Shown: piece by piece, positions 17,562-25,589 of the stretch
Position numbering within the stretch: position 1 is the first letter of the stretch
How the letters are laid out: every line of letters starts with the position of its first letter
DNA from: CAWEWH01 sp963812775
GTDB lineage: Bacteria > Pseudomonadota > Alphaproteobacteria > Rhizobiales > Beijerinckiaceae
NCBI GenBank assembly: GCA_963812775.1
Contig: CAWEWH010000007.1
Coordinates: forward strand, 434,001-498,000
Direction of reading: 5' to 3'
DNA: 64,000 bases
Program-made: the position numbers and the translations under genes
The notes under the pieces: model-generated
What the model saw: only the letters and a program-made list of their open reading frames with translations
Database searches by the model: none
What the model was told of the DNA's origin: nothing

Positions 17562-17582
17562 AACTTATACAGCGTATAAGTT
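17562..17582. promoter_or_regulatory. Palindromic operator, TetR-type
   Basis: Arms AACTTATAC (17562-17570) and GTATAAGTT (17574-17582), perfect 9-bp dyad with a 3-bp centre (AGC), located 32 bp before the start of the TetR gene and 29 bp before the DUF2798 gene. An extra copy of the half-site-adjacent CAGCGTA occurs at 17554-17560, forming a direct repeat with the centre. Size and position match autoregulating TetR operators. Confidence 0.75.
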
Positions 17583-17611
17583 AAGTCAAAGTCACCTGGA
17601 AGGTATTTGCC

Positions 17612-17851
17612 ATGCGCCTCTCTCCTCGCTTCATCGGGCCTCTGATCGCCCTGATCACCAGCGCCTTCACGTCTGTCATCATGTCGTTCGTCAGCCTCGC
17701 CATCAACTACGGCTTCCATGCCGATTTTGTCGCGCGGTGGCTCAAGGCAGCCGCCATGGGATACCTCATTCTCGTTCCCATCCTGGCTCTGCTCGTGCCC
17801 CGCGTTCAGCGCCAAGTCCTTGGCTGGGCGGGGGTTCAACAGGGCAGATGA
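17612..17851 (+). CDS. DUF2798 family membrane protein, 79 residues
   Basis: Two membrane helices: FIGPLIALITSAFTSVIMSF (about 6-28) and a second about 45-64 with LKAAAMGYLILVPILALLVP. The spacing and the VSLAINYGFHADFVARWLKA loop are characteristic of DUF2798, short inner-membrane proteins often found beside TetR repressors. Function unknown; a role in export or envelope stress is often assumed but not shown here. Its promoter contains the 17562-17582 palindrome, so induction by loss of the divergent TetR is the obvious model. Confidence 0.85.
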   Translation: MRLSPRFIGPLIALITSAFTSVIMSFVSLAINYGFHADFVARWLKAAAMGYLILVPILALLVPRVQRQVLGWAGVQQGR

Positions 17852-17902
17852 GGCGGGGTCGGAACGCGAGGTGCGCGCCGCGGGGCCGCCTCGCCACGCG
17901 CC

Positions 17903-18856
17903 TCAGACCTTCGCCACCATCGCCTTCACTTCGAGCATCGCCTTGACGATATCGTCGACCGACGGCCCCGCGCCGATGAAATTGAAGTCGACCGATGTGA
18001 CACCGAGCTGCTTCATCGCTTGAAAATCGCCGACGACGTCGGCGTTGCTGCCAGAGAAGAGCTGCCGCTCGCCGTCGTCGGCCTTGGCGGGCACCTGTGC
18101 GCCGTAACGTTGGATGCGAAACGCGATGGTGACGGCGGCGGGATCGCGTCCGGCCTTCTCGGTGAGCTCGCGCAGCTTGGCGGCGCCGGCGCGCAGCCGC
18201 TTCAGGGTGTTGAGCGGAAACTGCGGGTTGGTGCCGATGGGATACCAGGCGTCGCCGAGGCGTGCGGTGCGCCGCATGGCGGGGCCGCTCTCGCCGCCGA
18301 CCCAGATCGGGATGCGTTTCTGGACCGGCTTCGGCGCAAAGATGATGTCCGAGAACTTGACGAAGCGCCCATCCATCCGGGGGCGGTCCTTCGTCCACAG
18401 CTCCTTGAAGGCCTCGAGATACTCGTCGGTGACGGCGCCACGGTCCGCGAAGGGCGGCAGGCCGAGGGCCTCGAACTCCTCCTTCATCCAGCCGGCGCCG
18501 ATGCCGAGCATGAGCCGGCCGCCCGACAGCACGTCGATGGTCGACAGGATCTTGGCGGCGAGAACGGCGGGCCGATGCGGCACCACCATGACCGAGGTGA
18601 GGAAGCGGATCTTCAACGTCTTGGCCGCAAGATAGGCGACCGCGGTGAGCTGCTCGTGGCGCTCGCCCCGCAACGTCTTGGGGAACTCACCCGTGTCGGT
18701 GTAGGGGTAGCGCGCCCGGATGTCGGTCGGCTCGACGATGTGATCGCTGATGGTGATGTAGTCGTAGCCGATCTTCTCGCCTTCCTGGGCGAGGCGGGCC
18801 ATCACGGCGGCGGTCGCCGACGGGCCGCTGATTGGCACGCTGAAACCGATCTGCAT
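17903..18856 (-). CDS. LLM-class F420-dependent-type oxidoreductase
   Basis: 317-residue luciferase-like monooxygenase family protein beginning MQIGFSVPISGPSATAAVMA. Conserved parts: EGEKIGYDYITISDHIVEP, TSVMVVPHRPAVLAAKILSTIDVLSGGRLMLGIGAGWMKEEFEALGLPP region and the KPVQKRIPIWVGGESGPAMRRTARLGDAWYP strand. This matches the 'LLM class F420-dependent' group. GGGAGGA 6 bp upstream fixes the ATG at 18856 over a Met at 18883. Distinct from the other LLM protein at 15892; the two are separated by the TetR/DUF2798 pair. Substrate unknown. Confidence 0.9.
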   Translation of the reverse strand: MQIGFSVPISGPSATAAVMARLAQEGEKIGYDYITISDHIVEPTDIRARYPYTDTGEFPKTLRGERHEQLTAVAYLAAKTLKIRFLTSVMVVPHRPAVLAAKILSTIDVLSGGRLMLGIGAGWMKEEFEALGLPPFADRGAVTDEYLEAFKELWTKDRPRMDGRFVKFSDIIFAPKPVQKRIPIWVGGESGPAMRRTARLGDAWYPIGTNPQFPLNTLKRLRAGAAKLRELTEKAGRDPAAVTIAFRIQRYGAQVPAKADDGERQLFSGSNADVVGDFQAMKQLGVTSVDFNFIGAGPSVDDIVKAMLEVKAMVAKV

Positions 18857-18883
18857 CGCGTCCTCCCGGTTGGTGACAGCCAT

Positions 18884-19590
18884 TCGTCGAGCATACCGCG
18901 TTGTGCGCGAGGCGGTAGAGTAGCGGCGCGACCGGCGCGCAATGCTGCGCTGCTCATGCCACGTGGCGGCGTTCGTGGTCGACCGTCCTGAACGTCAGCC
19001 CTTGCGAGGGGAGGCCATCAAAGGCCGGCGCGTCATTCCGCTCTGCGGCCATGCCACGCGGCAGTCCCACCGCGGCCGTGCCGCCCTGTGCCCGGCCGCC
19101 TCGGCCCTGCGAATCGAGGCGCCGTCACGATACCGTCGATCGTCGCCCGCGGACGCCGGTAACCTTTGTGCCGACAGCCAACGCCTTGCGCGAGCCCCTG
19201 TGATCTCAATGGCTTGGCCCCCGGTCGTAGGCCCGGCGAGCCGGCGTCGGCGCCGCAATTTTCAGCGCGGCTTAAGAAACGTTAACCACCGATTACAGGG
19301 TGGGCAGGATTCAAGTTGCTGACGGTGATGGGCAATCTCCCTCGGGCGAGGAGCCGGATTAACGCCGGATTATCGCCAAGTGGGCAGGCGCGCAGCAGGA
19401 CATGGCCTAGGCCCGATCTGTTACCCGCGATGCGGGCAGGAGCCGTGCCGAACACCACCTTCGTTCGCTTGACCACCTCGACATGAAGCGCATGCTCGCA
19501 CAGCTCTGGTCGGCGAAGAAAACTGCGCGAAGAGCTTCTTAAGAAGCACGACAACTCGCTTGTCACAGGACAAGCGAAGCGCAGGAAGCC
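18884..19590. other. Gene-poor stretch of about 700 bp
   Basis: No open frame here has convincing codon use, a Shine-Dalgarno and protein-like composition together. The last part (19260-19590) is less GC-rich and contains several TTAA steps (GTTAACC, TTAAGAA), which may mark the left side of the accessory region that follows. No tRNA or attachment-site repeat was recognised. Confidence 0.4.
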
Positions 19591-20205
19591 ATGGATGACC
19601 GGCCGAATATTGCGGTGCTCACCGCCGAAGAGCGAGACCTCGTCAACGCCGCCGTCGAGGCCGTCGCCATCAAGCGCAGCTCTTTCGAACACTGGCTGAC
19701 CATCGGGCACGCCCTGAAAGCACTGCGGGCTAAGGCCGAGCGATTGAAAGGTCGCAAGGTGTTCCAGCAGCTGCGAGAGCAGAACCGCCTCCGCAACGAG
19801 GTCGTCACCGACGCCCAGGCGACGAACATCTTGCGCGTACTCCAACGGCTGCCCGAGGTGGTGGCATGGCGTCTGGGTCTCACCGAGAAGCAGCGCTACC
19901 AATGGGCGGCGCCGAACACAATCTTGAAGCACTGCCCGGTCTTCAGAACGGACGCGGCACCGAGGGAGCCGAAACCGACCCTCCGCGACAGCGTCATCGA
20001 GCTGCAGAAGGAGAATGACCGACTTAAGCACCAAGTCACCGAGTTCGAGACCCGCCAGGGCGACGACCGCGCGGCGATCGATCCGAAGCGCGACACCGCT
20101 GCGGACATCGCCAAGGTCCTCGTCAGGCTAATGTCCGAGACAAAGTTCGAGATGATGGTGAAGGCGGCGCGCGAGCACTATCGCGCCAAGTGCGCGGTGC
20201 ATTGA
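19591..20205 (+). CDS. Hypothetical protein with C-terminal coiled coil, 204 residues
   Basis: Soluble and charged. Helical N-terminal part (LTAEERDLVNAAVEAVAIKRSSFEHWLTIGHALKALRAKAERLKG), a middle region with VVTDAQATNILRVLQRLPEV, then a coiled-coil-like segment about 130-155 (LRDSVIELQKENDRLKHQVTEFE) and a C-terminal helix DIAKVLVRLMSETKFEMMVKAA. I do not recognise a family. The composition resembles DNA-associated accessory proteins on plasmids or integrated elements, which is only an impression. The first gene of the accessory region; a hairpin with repeated CACGTGGTGA words lies 130 bp downstream. Confidence 0.65.
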   Translation: MDDRPNIAVLTAEERDLVNAAVEAVAIKRSSFEHWLTIGHALKALRAKAERLKGRKVFQQLREQNRLRNEVVTDAQATNILRVLQRLPEVVAWRLGLTEKQRYQWAAPNTILKHCPVFRTDAAPREPKPTLRDSVIELQKENDRLKHQVTEFETRQGDDRAAIDPKRDTAADIAKVLVRLMSETKFEMMVKAAREHYRAKCAVH

Positions 20206-20332
20206 AATGAGGCACATGTGTCCCATTTCACTATTGATTCTCCCCAGTAATGGGCCCTCTCGTCGCCGCGAAGGCGGCCGAGGGCCATCACCACCAGCCA
20301 GGAGGACGAGGCAGACGCCCTCGAGGGGAGTC

Positions 20333-20366
20333 AGGGGCAACTTGGCCACGTGGTGAAGTTGCCCCT
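20333..20366. promoter_or_regulatory. Perfect 11-bp hairpin enclosing CACGTGGTG, with a second copy of the loop word next to it
   Basis: Arms AGGGGCAACTT (20333-20343) and AAGTTGCCCCT (20356-20366) pair perfectly; the 12-base loop contains CCACGTGGTG. The same word CCACGTGGTGA recurs at 20379-20389 and a shorter ACGTGGTG near 20411. It lies between two convergent genes (20205 and 20442). No T-run follows on either strand, so a simple terminator is unlikely; a protein-binding cluster or an RNA structure is possible. Confidence 0.45.
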
Positions 20367-20441
20367 GCCTCGAGCAGACCACGTGGTGAGTCACTCGTTC
20401 GACCAGTCCGAGAACGTGGTGTCGGCGTTCATCGAGGCCGA

Positions 20442-21038
20442 TCACCGTTTTGTAGAGCCAAGCTCCGCTCTCAATGCATCGATCAGACCGATGCTGCACT
20501 GAGAATACGTTTTGAACTCTTGGGCATGACTGAACGCTGCATCCTGAATCTTGACGGGCAAGTGAACGTCAAACTTGCCTGGCCCACGATTAAATCTCAA
20601 GTGAAGGTCATCTTTGCCTTTAGCCAGCTCGATGGCCGTCAGTTGGTCAAAGCCATAGATTAGGCACAAAGCCGACGGTTCCTCGCAGCGCTGCAATTCA
20701 GCTTCCTTGATGGGGCCTTGGCTCTTTGAGTACAGCGCCGCCGAATGAATTGTGAAACGCTGCAGCGACCCGTCTGGTCCCATGTCAAAACCGTGAATCT
20801 TGAAGAAGGCGCCTAGTTTACCGGGCGTCTTGATGTTCGAGCTTCCGCCGCTCACAGCAGCAAGGTTACCCTGTCGGGCGGCATTGTCCTGAAACACAAT
20901 GCGATACTCAATACCGCAGACGGCCGGCTTTCCGTCAGAAGTCTGGACGAAGAAGTTGACATCACTCATGACGATCGTCTGCGCACTCGCTGCTGTTGTC
21001 AGCAAAGCGCCCAGCACAATTATGAGACGGCAAAGCAT
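20442..21038 (-). CDS. Secreted hypothetical protein, 198 residues
   Basis: Signal peptide MLCRLIIVLGALLTTAASA, mature start near QTIVMSDVNFFVQTSDGKPAVCGIEYRIV region. Beta-rich, with four or more cysteines (CGIEY, RCEEPSALCLIYG, YSQCSIGL) that fit a disulphide-bonded exported domain. I do not recognise a family. AGGAGAG before the ATG at 21038 fixes the start; a longer frame to 21134 overlaps the neighbouring gene. It is the last of three minus-strand genes (22251 to 20442), 17 bp after the preceding one, all predicted to be exported or membrane-bound. Confidence 0.7.
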   Translation of the reverse strand: MLCRLIIVLGALLTTAASAQTIVMSDVNFFVQTSDGKPAVCGIEYRIVFQDNAARQGNLAAVSGGSSNIKTPGKLGAFFKIHGFDMGPDGSLQRFTIHSAALYSKSQGPIKEAELQRCEEPSALCLIYGFDQLTAIELAKGKDDLHLRFNRGPGKFDVHLPVKIQDAAFSHAQEFKTYSQCSIGLIDALRAELGSTKR

Positions 21039-21055
21039 TGTTGCTCTCCTGTCAC

Positions 21056-21484
21056 CTAGCGCTTCTCGGCCGGTGCCGCGCAGACGCCCGACTGTACGGC
21101 CATGAACGGTGCCTTGTCTGGACCATCCGCCCATATCTCGTTGATGTGGGTGAAGGGGCCACCTGCTGCTCCGACGATGTAGAGATCGCGCCAGTCGCCC
21201 AGATTGCCCTTTCCGCGAACGAGGATTGCAAGCGTCGGCGGCGGGAGAACACCCATTTCGAAAGAGACTTGAGCTTCTCGGACAGACCCCGTCGCGCCAA
21301 TGATCCCTGCCTTCTGCGTCGTGTAATCGCCGCTAACCACGAAACTTGCCTTGCCTCCACGAAACGAGCAGGCCAACGAGAATGAAGAACTCCCATTGGC
21401 TGAGTACACCGGCAGTGCAGCCATTAAGAGCGGCAGCACCTTCAACAGAAGCGGGCCGGCGTTTGCCACTGTTCGTCTTCCCAT
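21056..21484 (-). CDS. Secreted hypothetical protein, 142 residues
   Basis: N-terminal signal sequence (GPLLLKVLPLLMAALPVYS) followed by a beta-rich mature part: SSFSLACSFRGGKASFVVSGDYTTQ, GSVREAQVSFEMGVLPPPTLAILVRGKGNLGDWRDLYIVGAAGG, ending SGVCAAPAEKR. Two cysteines could pair. No family recognised. It is the middle gene of a three-gene minus-strand unit and has similar character to the downstream 198-residue secreted protein, so the pair may form or modify one envelope structure; that is inference. Confidence 0.7.
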   Translation of the reverse strand: MGRRTVANAGPLLLKVLPLLMAALPVYSANGSSSFSLACSFRGGKASFVVSGDYTTQKAGIIGATGSVREAQVSFEMGVLPPPTLAILVRGKGNLGDWRDLYIVGAAGGPFTHINEIWADGPDKAPFMAVQSGVCAAPAEKR

Positions 21485-21530
21485 CTGTTTGACCTCCAGG
21501 GTCCGCCAGAGTGTCAGCCAAATCGCATCT

Positions 21531-22251
21531 CTATTGAAAGGGTAGCGGCGGTGGTGGAACTGTCTTCTTGGTCACTCTCGGCCCCACCATCCCAGGGAAG
21601 AAAAGCGCAATGACCGCCTCATTGTATGGGTAGCGGTATGATCTAGGAGTGTCGTCGACGGCATTGAAGAAGAATTGCCTCCACGTGTCGAGGAACGCCG
21701 CCCGTTCCATATTGTTGAAATCGCGCGATCAGCTCTATCGGCGCTCCGGGCGGAATCACGTTGACCTGCTCAAGAAGTACTATTTCGTTCTGACCGTTCG
21801 CATTGGTTGCAACGATCTCAAGCCGTAGGCGCTCACCTTTGATTGCCGAGGTAATGTCGGCATCCGTCAATTTCACTTCACGCTGTGACTGGTTCGCGCC
21901 CCGAAAGGTGAGAGAACTAACCGTCCCATTTGGCCCCGGCGTCAGCGACAGGCCAGCTTGCCAGATGAGGGGGCCATCATCTTCGGCGGCCGCCGGGCCA
22001 GTGACAAAGCTGCCATTGACCAGCGCCCAAAGAGCTGCGCCAGCAAACAAGGACACGAAGATCCCGGTCCCGACAATGCCGATTGCCAATAAATGCCAGT
22101 TTTGCACGCCCGGCTTCCCTTCACGCCGCTGCTTGATATGCCACCAGAACAATAGAATTGCGCCGAGGAAGAGAGTCAGCACAAATGGGCCGACAATGTC
22201 GGCGATCCCCTTCAAAGCTGAACTTGCGACCTGACTACCAAGCCACGGCAT
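21531..22251 (-). CDS. Two-helix membrane protein with exposed C-terminal domain, one frameshift
   Basis: Starts MPWLGSQVASSALKGIADIV; membrane helices about 20-37 (GPFVLTLFLGAILLFWW) and about 55-78 (AIGIVGTGIFVSLFAGAALWALV), then an exposed domain with LTFRGANQSQREVKLTDADITSAIKGERLRLE. After IELIARF near 21725 the frame written in the sequence goes to a short Arg-rich end at 21643. Removing one T from a TTT run gives NNMERAAFLDTWRQFFFNAV and continues to a Pro-rich end at 21531, which looks far more like real protein. First gene of the three-gene exported unit. Family unknown. Confidence 0.65.
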
Positions 22252-22345
22252 GCGCTCATCATGACCGATTCCAGGCCCGCCGTCAGCGATGACGATGAGA
22301 CAGGGGCATCGATGACTTCTCGCCGGGCCTCCTCGATTGCTGCGA

Positions 22346-22373
22346 ATGAAAAAGGCCCCTCGGAAAGGGGCCC
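22346..22373 (-). terminator. Rho-independent-type terminator (minus strand)
   Basis: Stem GGCCCCT (22354-22360) with AGGGGCC (22366-22372), short loop, and an A-run at 22349-22353 that becomes a T-run on the minus strand. No minus-strand gene is found immediately to its right, so either a small transcript is missed or the element protects the downstream operon from read-through. Confidence 0.5.
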
Positions 22374-22500
22374 TGGCCCCCGGTCACCACCCACAGCAGT
22401 GCGGACATGGGGTCCAGCGGCCAGCCTAAAGATTAGTGCCCGCCTGCGTCATTGTCCAAAGGCATTGCGTCTCGGCTCAACTTCGCTCTAGCTCCGGCCG

Positions 22501-22683
22501 ATGAAGAAGCCGCGCAAGAAAGACGCCGAGCCCGTCCGCTGGTCCGTCTTCATGATGCGCAGCAAGGCCACGTTGCTTGGCTCGGTCGAAGCCCTAGACG
22601 AGAAGAAGGCCTTAGCCAAGGCGATCAAGGAGCTTCACATCAGACCGGTGGATCGCTGGCGCCTCAACGTTTGGCGGGAGTGA
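22501..22683 (+). CDS. Small conserved hypothetical protein, 60 residues
   Basis: MKKPRKKDAEPVRWSVFMMR followed by a compact alpha/beta pattern: WSVFMMRSKATLLGSVEALD and EKKALAKAIKELHIRPVDRW. This 'rWsvyllRskg..lG.VeA.de..Al..Aike' layout is familiar from short unnamed proteins of Bradyrhizobium relatives. Lys/Arg-rich start, no export signal. Followed by an intrinsic terminator about 120 bp downstream. Function unknown. Confidence 0.7.
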   Translation: MKKPRKKDAEPVRWSVFMMRSKATLLGSVEALDEKKALAKAIKELHIRPVDRWRLNVWRE

Positions 22684-22803
22684 GCAGCGCCGCTCGGCTT
22701 GTGTGCAAAATTGAGCAGAAGCCGGCTCGGCGAGACCCTAGCGTCTAACCTAGCGGTCGACGCCTCTCGGCACCCCCAGGAGGGTCAAACGTCGACGGCA
22801 CTC

Positions 22804-22845
22804 GGGCTGAGGAGCGTCGCCCAATCCGCTCCTCAGCCCCTTTTT
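22804..22845 (+). terminator. Strong rho-independent terminator
   Basis: Perfect 12-bp stem GGCTGAGGAGCG (22805-22816) with CGCTCCTCAGCC (22827-22838), 10-base loop, followed by CC and TTTTT (22841-22845). Oriented to stop plus-strand transcription from the 60-residue gene at 22501. Confidence 0.85.
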
Positions 22846-22887
22846 CGAAGTAGTTTACTCCGCCTGGCCCGCAAAGTTAGTTGAGCT

Positions 22888-23136
22888 ATGCCCATGACAT
22901 TGGCCCTGAATATCATAGGCGCCATATGCCTCTTGGCCGGCGTCTACGGCTGCACCGAGACGATGCTGATGCTAGCCGCAGTGCCGGCGGAGACGAGCGC
23001 TCGCTACGAACTGGCGGTGGCGGATGCTTGGTGGGCAGCGGCGGTCGCCATTGGCGGGTTTGCTATTGGTTCGCTCGCCCTCTTCCTCGCGCACCGTCTC
23101 ACGAAACCAGATCGGATTGTTCAGGGTGTGCAATGA
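22888..23136 (+). CDS. Small two-helix membrane protein, 82 residues
   Basis: MPMTLALNIIGAICLLAGVY opens a first membrane helix (about 5-22), and AAAVAIGGFAIGSLALFLAH forms the second (about 47-68), with a polar C-terminus. A central loop holds ETMLMLAAVPAETSARYELAVADAWW. No family recognised. Stands alone between a terminator and the convergent Crp gene. An ATG two codons later (22894) is equally possible as start. Confidence 0.6.
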   Translation: MPMTLALNIIGAICLLAGVYGCTETMLMLAAVPAETSARYELAVADAWWAAAVAIGGFAIGSLALFLAHRLTKPDRIVQGVQ

Positions 23137-23195
23137 TCCATAGGGCGCCCGCTCCCAGGGTCTGACACGCTTCCGATCAGTGCGAGGCTGAGGAG

Positions 23196-23897
23196 TCACG
23201 TTGCCGCGCTTGAATCACGCTCGGCCGCTATCTGCGGTGCATCGTGCAGGACCACGCTCAACAAGGAAGGATGGATTTCCAGGTGGCCGTTGTAGTCGAT
23301 GAAACCCAATCTGCGAAACTTGTTCATGAAATGACTGACCCGCGAGCGCGTCGTGCCGATCATCTCGGCGAGCGTCTCCTGGCTAACCTTCGCGATGATT
23401 GGCTCAGGCCGGCCTTCCTTGCCGAAGTTGGCCAACAGAAGAAGTGCCCGAGCGAGACGCTTCTCGCTTGAATTGAACAGTTGATCGACAAGGTCCTCTT
23501 CGATCCGGATTGAACGCGCCACGATATGTGAAACGAACATCGAGGAAAAGCCAGGCTCGTCCCTCAGGACACGAATGAGGGCGGCCTTCTCAAGCCGCAT
23601 GATCTTGCATTCAGTCAAAGCGGATGCCGTCGCAATGCGCCGCGGCTGACCTGCCAAACATCCTTCACCGCAAAATTCGTCCGCACCCAGTACCGCGACG
23701 ACGGCTTCCTTACCTTGCTCGGAGAGCACGGTGATCTTGACTTTGCCTCTTTGAATGTAGAACACGGCGTCGGCTGGGTCGCCTTGCACGAAGAGCCCGT
23801 CGCCCTTTCGATAGTTGGATATGCTTCGGCCGCCATCTACAGTGGCGAGAAACACCGCTGGGTCGAACGAGGCCTTGCTATTCGCTTTCTTCGTCAT
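23196..23897 (-). CDS. Crp/Fnr-family transcription regulator (paralogue 1)
   Basis: 233 residues: N-terminal cyclic-nucleotide-binding-type beta roll (about 25-140, YRKGDGLFVQGDPADAVFYIQRGKVKITVLSEQGKEAVVAVLG) and C-terminal Crp HTH (about 160-222, VSQETLAEMIGTTRSRVSHFMNKFRRLGFIDYNG; recognition helix TTRSRVSHFMNKF). The ligand is uncertain: the phosphate-binding cassette reads EGCLAGQPRRIATASALT, not the strict cAMP consensus. No Fe-S-binding Cys cluster of Fnr type is visible. Very similar over its length to the regulator at 30404, with an almost identical HTH, so the two probably see related DNA sites. Confidence 0.92.
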   Translation of the reverse strand: MTKKANSKASFDPAVFLATVDGGRSISNYRKGDGLFVQGDPADAVFYIQRGKVKITVLSEQGKEAVVAVLGADEFCGEGCLAGQPRRIATASALTECKIMRLEKAALIRVLRDEPGFSSMFVSHIVARSIRIEEDLVDQLFNSSEKRLARALLLLANFGKEGRPEPIIAKVSQETLAEMIGTTRSRVSHFMNKFRRLGFIDYNGHLEIHPSLLSVVLHDAPQIAAERDSSAAT

Positions 23898-24392
23898 TGC
23901 TTGGCTCGTTCTCGCATCTCGTCACTGTTCATCGAACGCAGCTCCAACCTGAGTCAATCTGACTTAATTGGGTCAGGTTCCAGGACCAAAAGGAAAACGA
24001 GTTTGGGGCACACGGCTACTTGGGCTGCGGATTTGATGCCGCGGTCCATTGGCGCCCGCGAAGCCCTCCCCGCGCGCCTCTTCCTATGCGCTGTTGCCGC
24101 TCCCGCTCGCCGGCCTCCCCCACCATGGCCTTGAAAACATTGGCGAGGCGCTTGGATGGCGTCTCCATTTGTCGCAGCATAGGTGTCGGTGCTTCGTCTG
24201 TGTCACAGCCCACCCCTTTAGCCCGCGCTTTTTGGCGGCGTCCCAACAGCGACGTTAGAGCCTAGGGGAGTTCGAAACTAAGCAATTCAGCACACAGTAC
24301 CGTTCAAGGTTTGGGCAAGCTGCGAGCTGATCGAAGCATCCGAAACAAGGCCCGGGAAAACGGGGCCCCGTACAAGAAAAGGACCACAGCCG

Positions 24393-24578
24393 ATGGCCAA
24401 CAAATTTGATGAGTACCGCGCGACGGCCGAAGAGTGTCGCCAGCAAGCCCAGCGGGTTACGTTTGAGGCAGAAAAAGAGGCGTGGTTAAAGCTGGCTGGA
24501 GATTGGTTGACCCTGGCGGGACAGGCCGTGCCGCGACAGCAGCAACAGCAGCCGCAACCCCCGCCCAAAAAAGACTGA
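24393..24578 (+). CDS. Small conserved hypothetical protein, 61 residues
   Basis: MANKFDEYRATAEECRQQAQ, then FEAEKEAWLKLAGDWLTLAG and a Gln/Pro-rich tail. The YRxxAEECxxxA...EKxxWLxLAxxWLxLA pattern is a helical hairpin typical of a very common but unnamed rhizobial small protein. A purine-rich Shine-Dalgarno (AAGAAAAGGA) precedes the ATG. Monocistronic. The preceding 495 bp (23898-24392) contain one open frame on the minus strand (24016-24246) that I do not consider convincing. Confidence 0.75.
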   Translation: MANKFDEYRATAEECRQQAQRVTFEAEKEAWLKLAGDWLTLAGQAVPRQQQQQPQPPPKKD

Positions 24579-24642
24579 TTTCAAACTGAGCACTTAGTCA
24601 CGGCTAGTGTCGCGGAAGGCCAGTTAAATCTCGGCGAGGGCG

Positions 24643-25074
24643 CTAGCCATGGCGTCGTGCCTCCTCGATTGCTGCTAGCGGGTCGGGATCGAATCTCGAA
24701 ACGCTCGCACCCAATATCTTTCTCAGCAGCCTCGCTGCCTCGTCGCTGCCAGCGGCATCGGCCCAGCAGGGCGGCGTTTCCCAGGGCTTGAGGTGAAGCG
24801 TGTTCATTTGCCGACTGAAGGCGCAGAACTCGGCGACGGGCTGCCAGGGCTCAGTGGCGAGCTTGGCGGCGATCTGTTGATGCCGGTCAGGGCTTTCGGC
24901 TCGATAGCGCTCGACGGCCAGCCTCAAGGCGGCCTTGTCATTCTTGGTCAACGGATAACGGGCTCGGCTGAGCGGCAAAGCCAGGCGTTTGGCCCGTTCA
25001 GGTCTCGAGGTCGCTGAACCGCACCGGCATGATGGGTCGAACGTCGAGGGATTCCCCAGCACTCTTGTAAACAA
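24643..25074 (-). CDS. Hypothetical protein; start uncertain
   Basis: The central and C-terminal parts look like real protein: RYPLTKNDKAALRLAVERYRAESPDRHQQIAAKLATE, then WQPVAEFCAFSRQMNTLHLKPWETPPCWAD and DEAARLLRKILGASVSRFDPDPLAAIEEA. The first 30 or so residues from the ATG at 25074 overlap the small gene at 24998-25156 in another frame and are of poor quality, so translation may start later at a non-ATG codon (for example TTG near 24980) or a frameshift may join the two. Charged, soluble, no family recognised. Confidence 0.5.
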   Translation of the reverse strand: MFTRVLGNPSTFDPSCRCGSATSRPERAKRLALPLSRARYPLTKNDKAALRLAVERYRAESPDRHQQIAAKLATEPWQPVAEFCAFSRQMNTLHLKPWETPPCWADAAGSDEAARLLRKILGASVSRFDPDPLAAIEEARRHG

Positions 25075-25156
25075 GCGAGAGCCGCTGTTCCTCAGCAGGC
25101 CCCAACGGCATATGTCGGCGAAAGATTGCGAGATGCTTGTCAGTCAGAGCCTTCAT
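24998..25156 (-). CDS. Small hypothetical protein, 52 residues
   Basis: Reads MKALTDKHLAIFRRHMPLGP, then AEEQRLSLVYKSAGESLDVRPI and ends MPVRFSDLET before a TGA at 24998. The opening (M-x-x-L-T-D-K-H-L-x-I-F-R-R-H-M) is a pattern I recognise from short unnamed Hyphomicrobiales proteins. It overlaps the start of the next minus-strand gene, suggesting translational coupling, or a single gene split by a frameshift. Confidence 0.55.
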   Translation of the reverse strand: MKALTDKHLAIFRRHMPLGPAEEQRLSLVYKSAGESLDVRPIMPVRFSDLET

Positions 25157-25402
25157 TGCCAGCTAGGTGCTTTGCGGCCTACTCGAAATTTCACATGAGC
25201 GCGCGCGGGTTCGCGGTGATCTGAGCACCAGTCCATATCCTACGTCTCGGTCAGCACGTCGAACAGGTCAGCCATCACGATCCCCTACGCTTCTTCCAGT
25301 CAACGCGGCGGTTCAGCGTATGAAATCCGAGGGGCGGGCCCGCCGCGCGACGCTCAGCGCTCGGTTGCGCGATTGACAGCCCCACACGCGCCTCCTATCC
25401 GT

Positions 25403-25434
25403 CGGCACTCTCTCGCTGAGAGTGCCGGTATACT
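25403..25434 (+). promoter_or_regulatory. CIRCE operator (HrcA-binding) and -10 box upstream of groEL
   Basis: CGGCACTC (25403-25410), nine bases, then GAGTGCCG (25420-25427): the exact GCACTC-N9-GAGTGC core of the CIRCE element, the binding site of the heat-shock repressor HrcA. A TATACT -10-like hexamer follows at 25429-25434. It lies 163 bp before groEL, so the chaperonin gene is expected to be HrcA-controlled. The interval normally occupied by groES (25435-25589) holds no groES-like reading frame. Confidence 0.85.
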
Positions 25435-25589
25435 GAAGGGGCATCAGAACCCCGAGGAGAGCGACCTGATCGCCGCCGGCCGCGGCGCCCGTGGATTGCG
25501 GCCAGGTGGTCATCGATGACAATGGCCAAGAAGATCAAGAGCCTGGTTGGAGCCTGACATCCAACCGTAGCCTTTAGGAGGAACGAACC

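Noticed and set aside
24016..24246. Minus-strand frame in the gap after Crp paralogue 1
   Set aside because: Arg/Gly-rich end and no ribosome-binding site; only the middle (about 20 residues) looks protein-like, which is not enough.
25435..25589. Possible groES remnant between CIRCE and groEL
   Set aside because: All three forward frames were translated by eye; none contains chaperonin-10 motifs.
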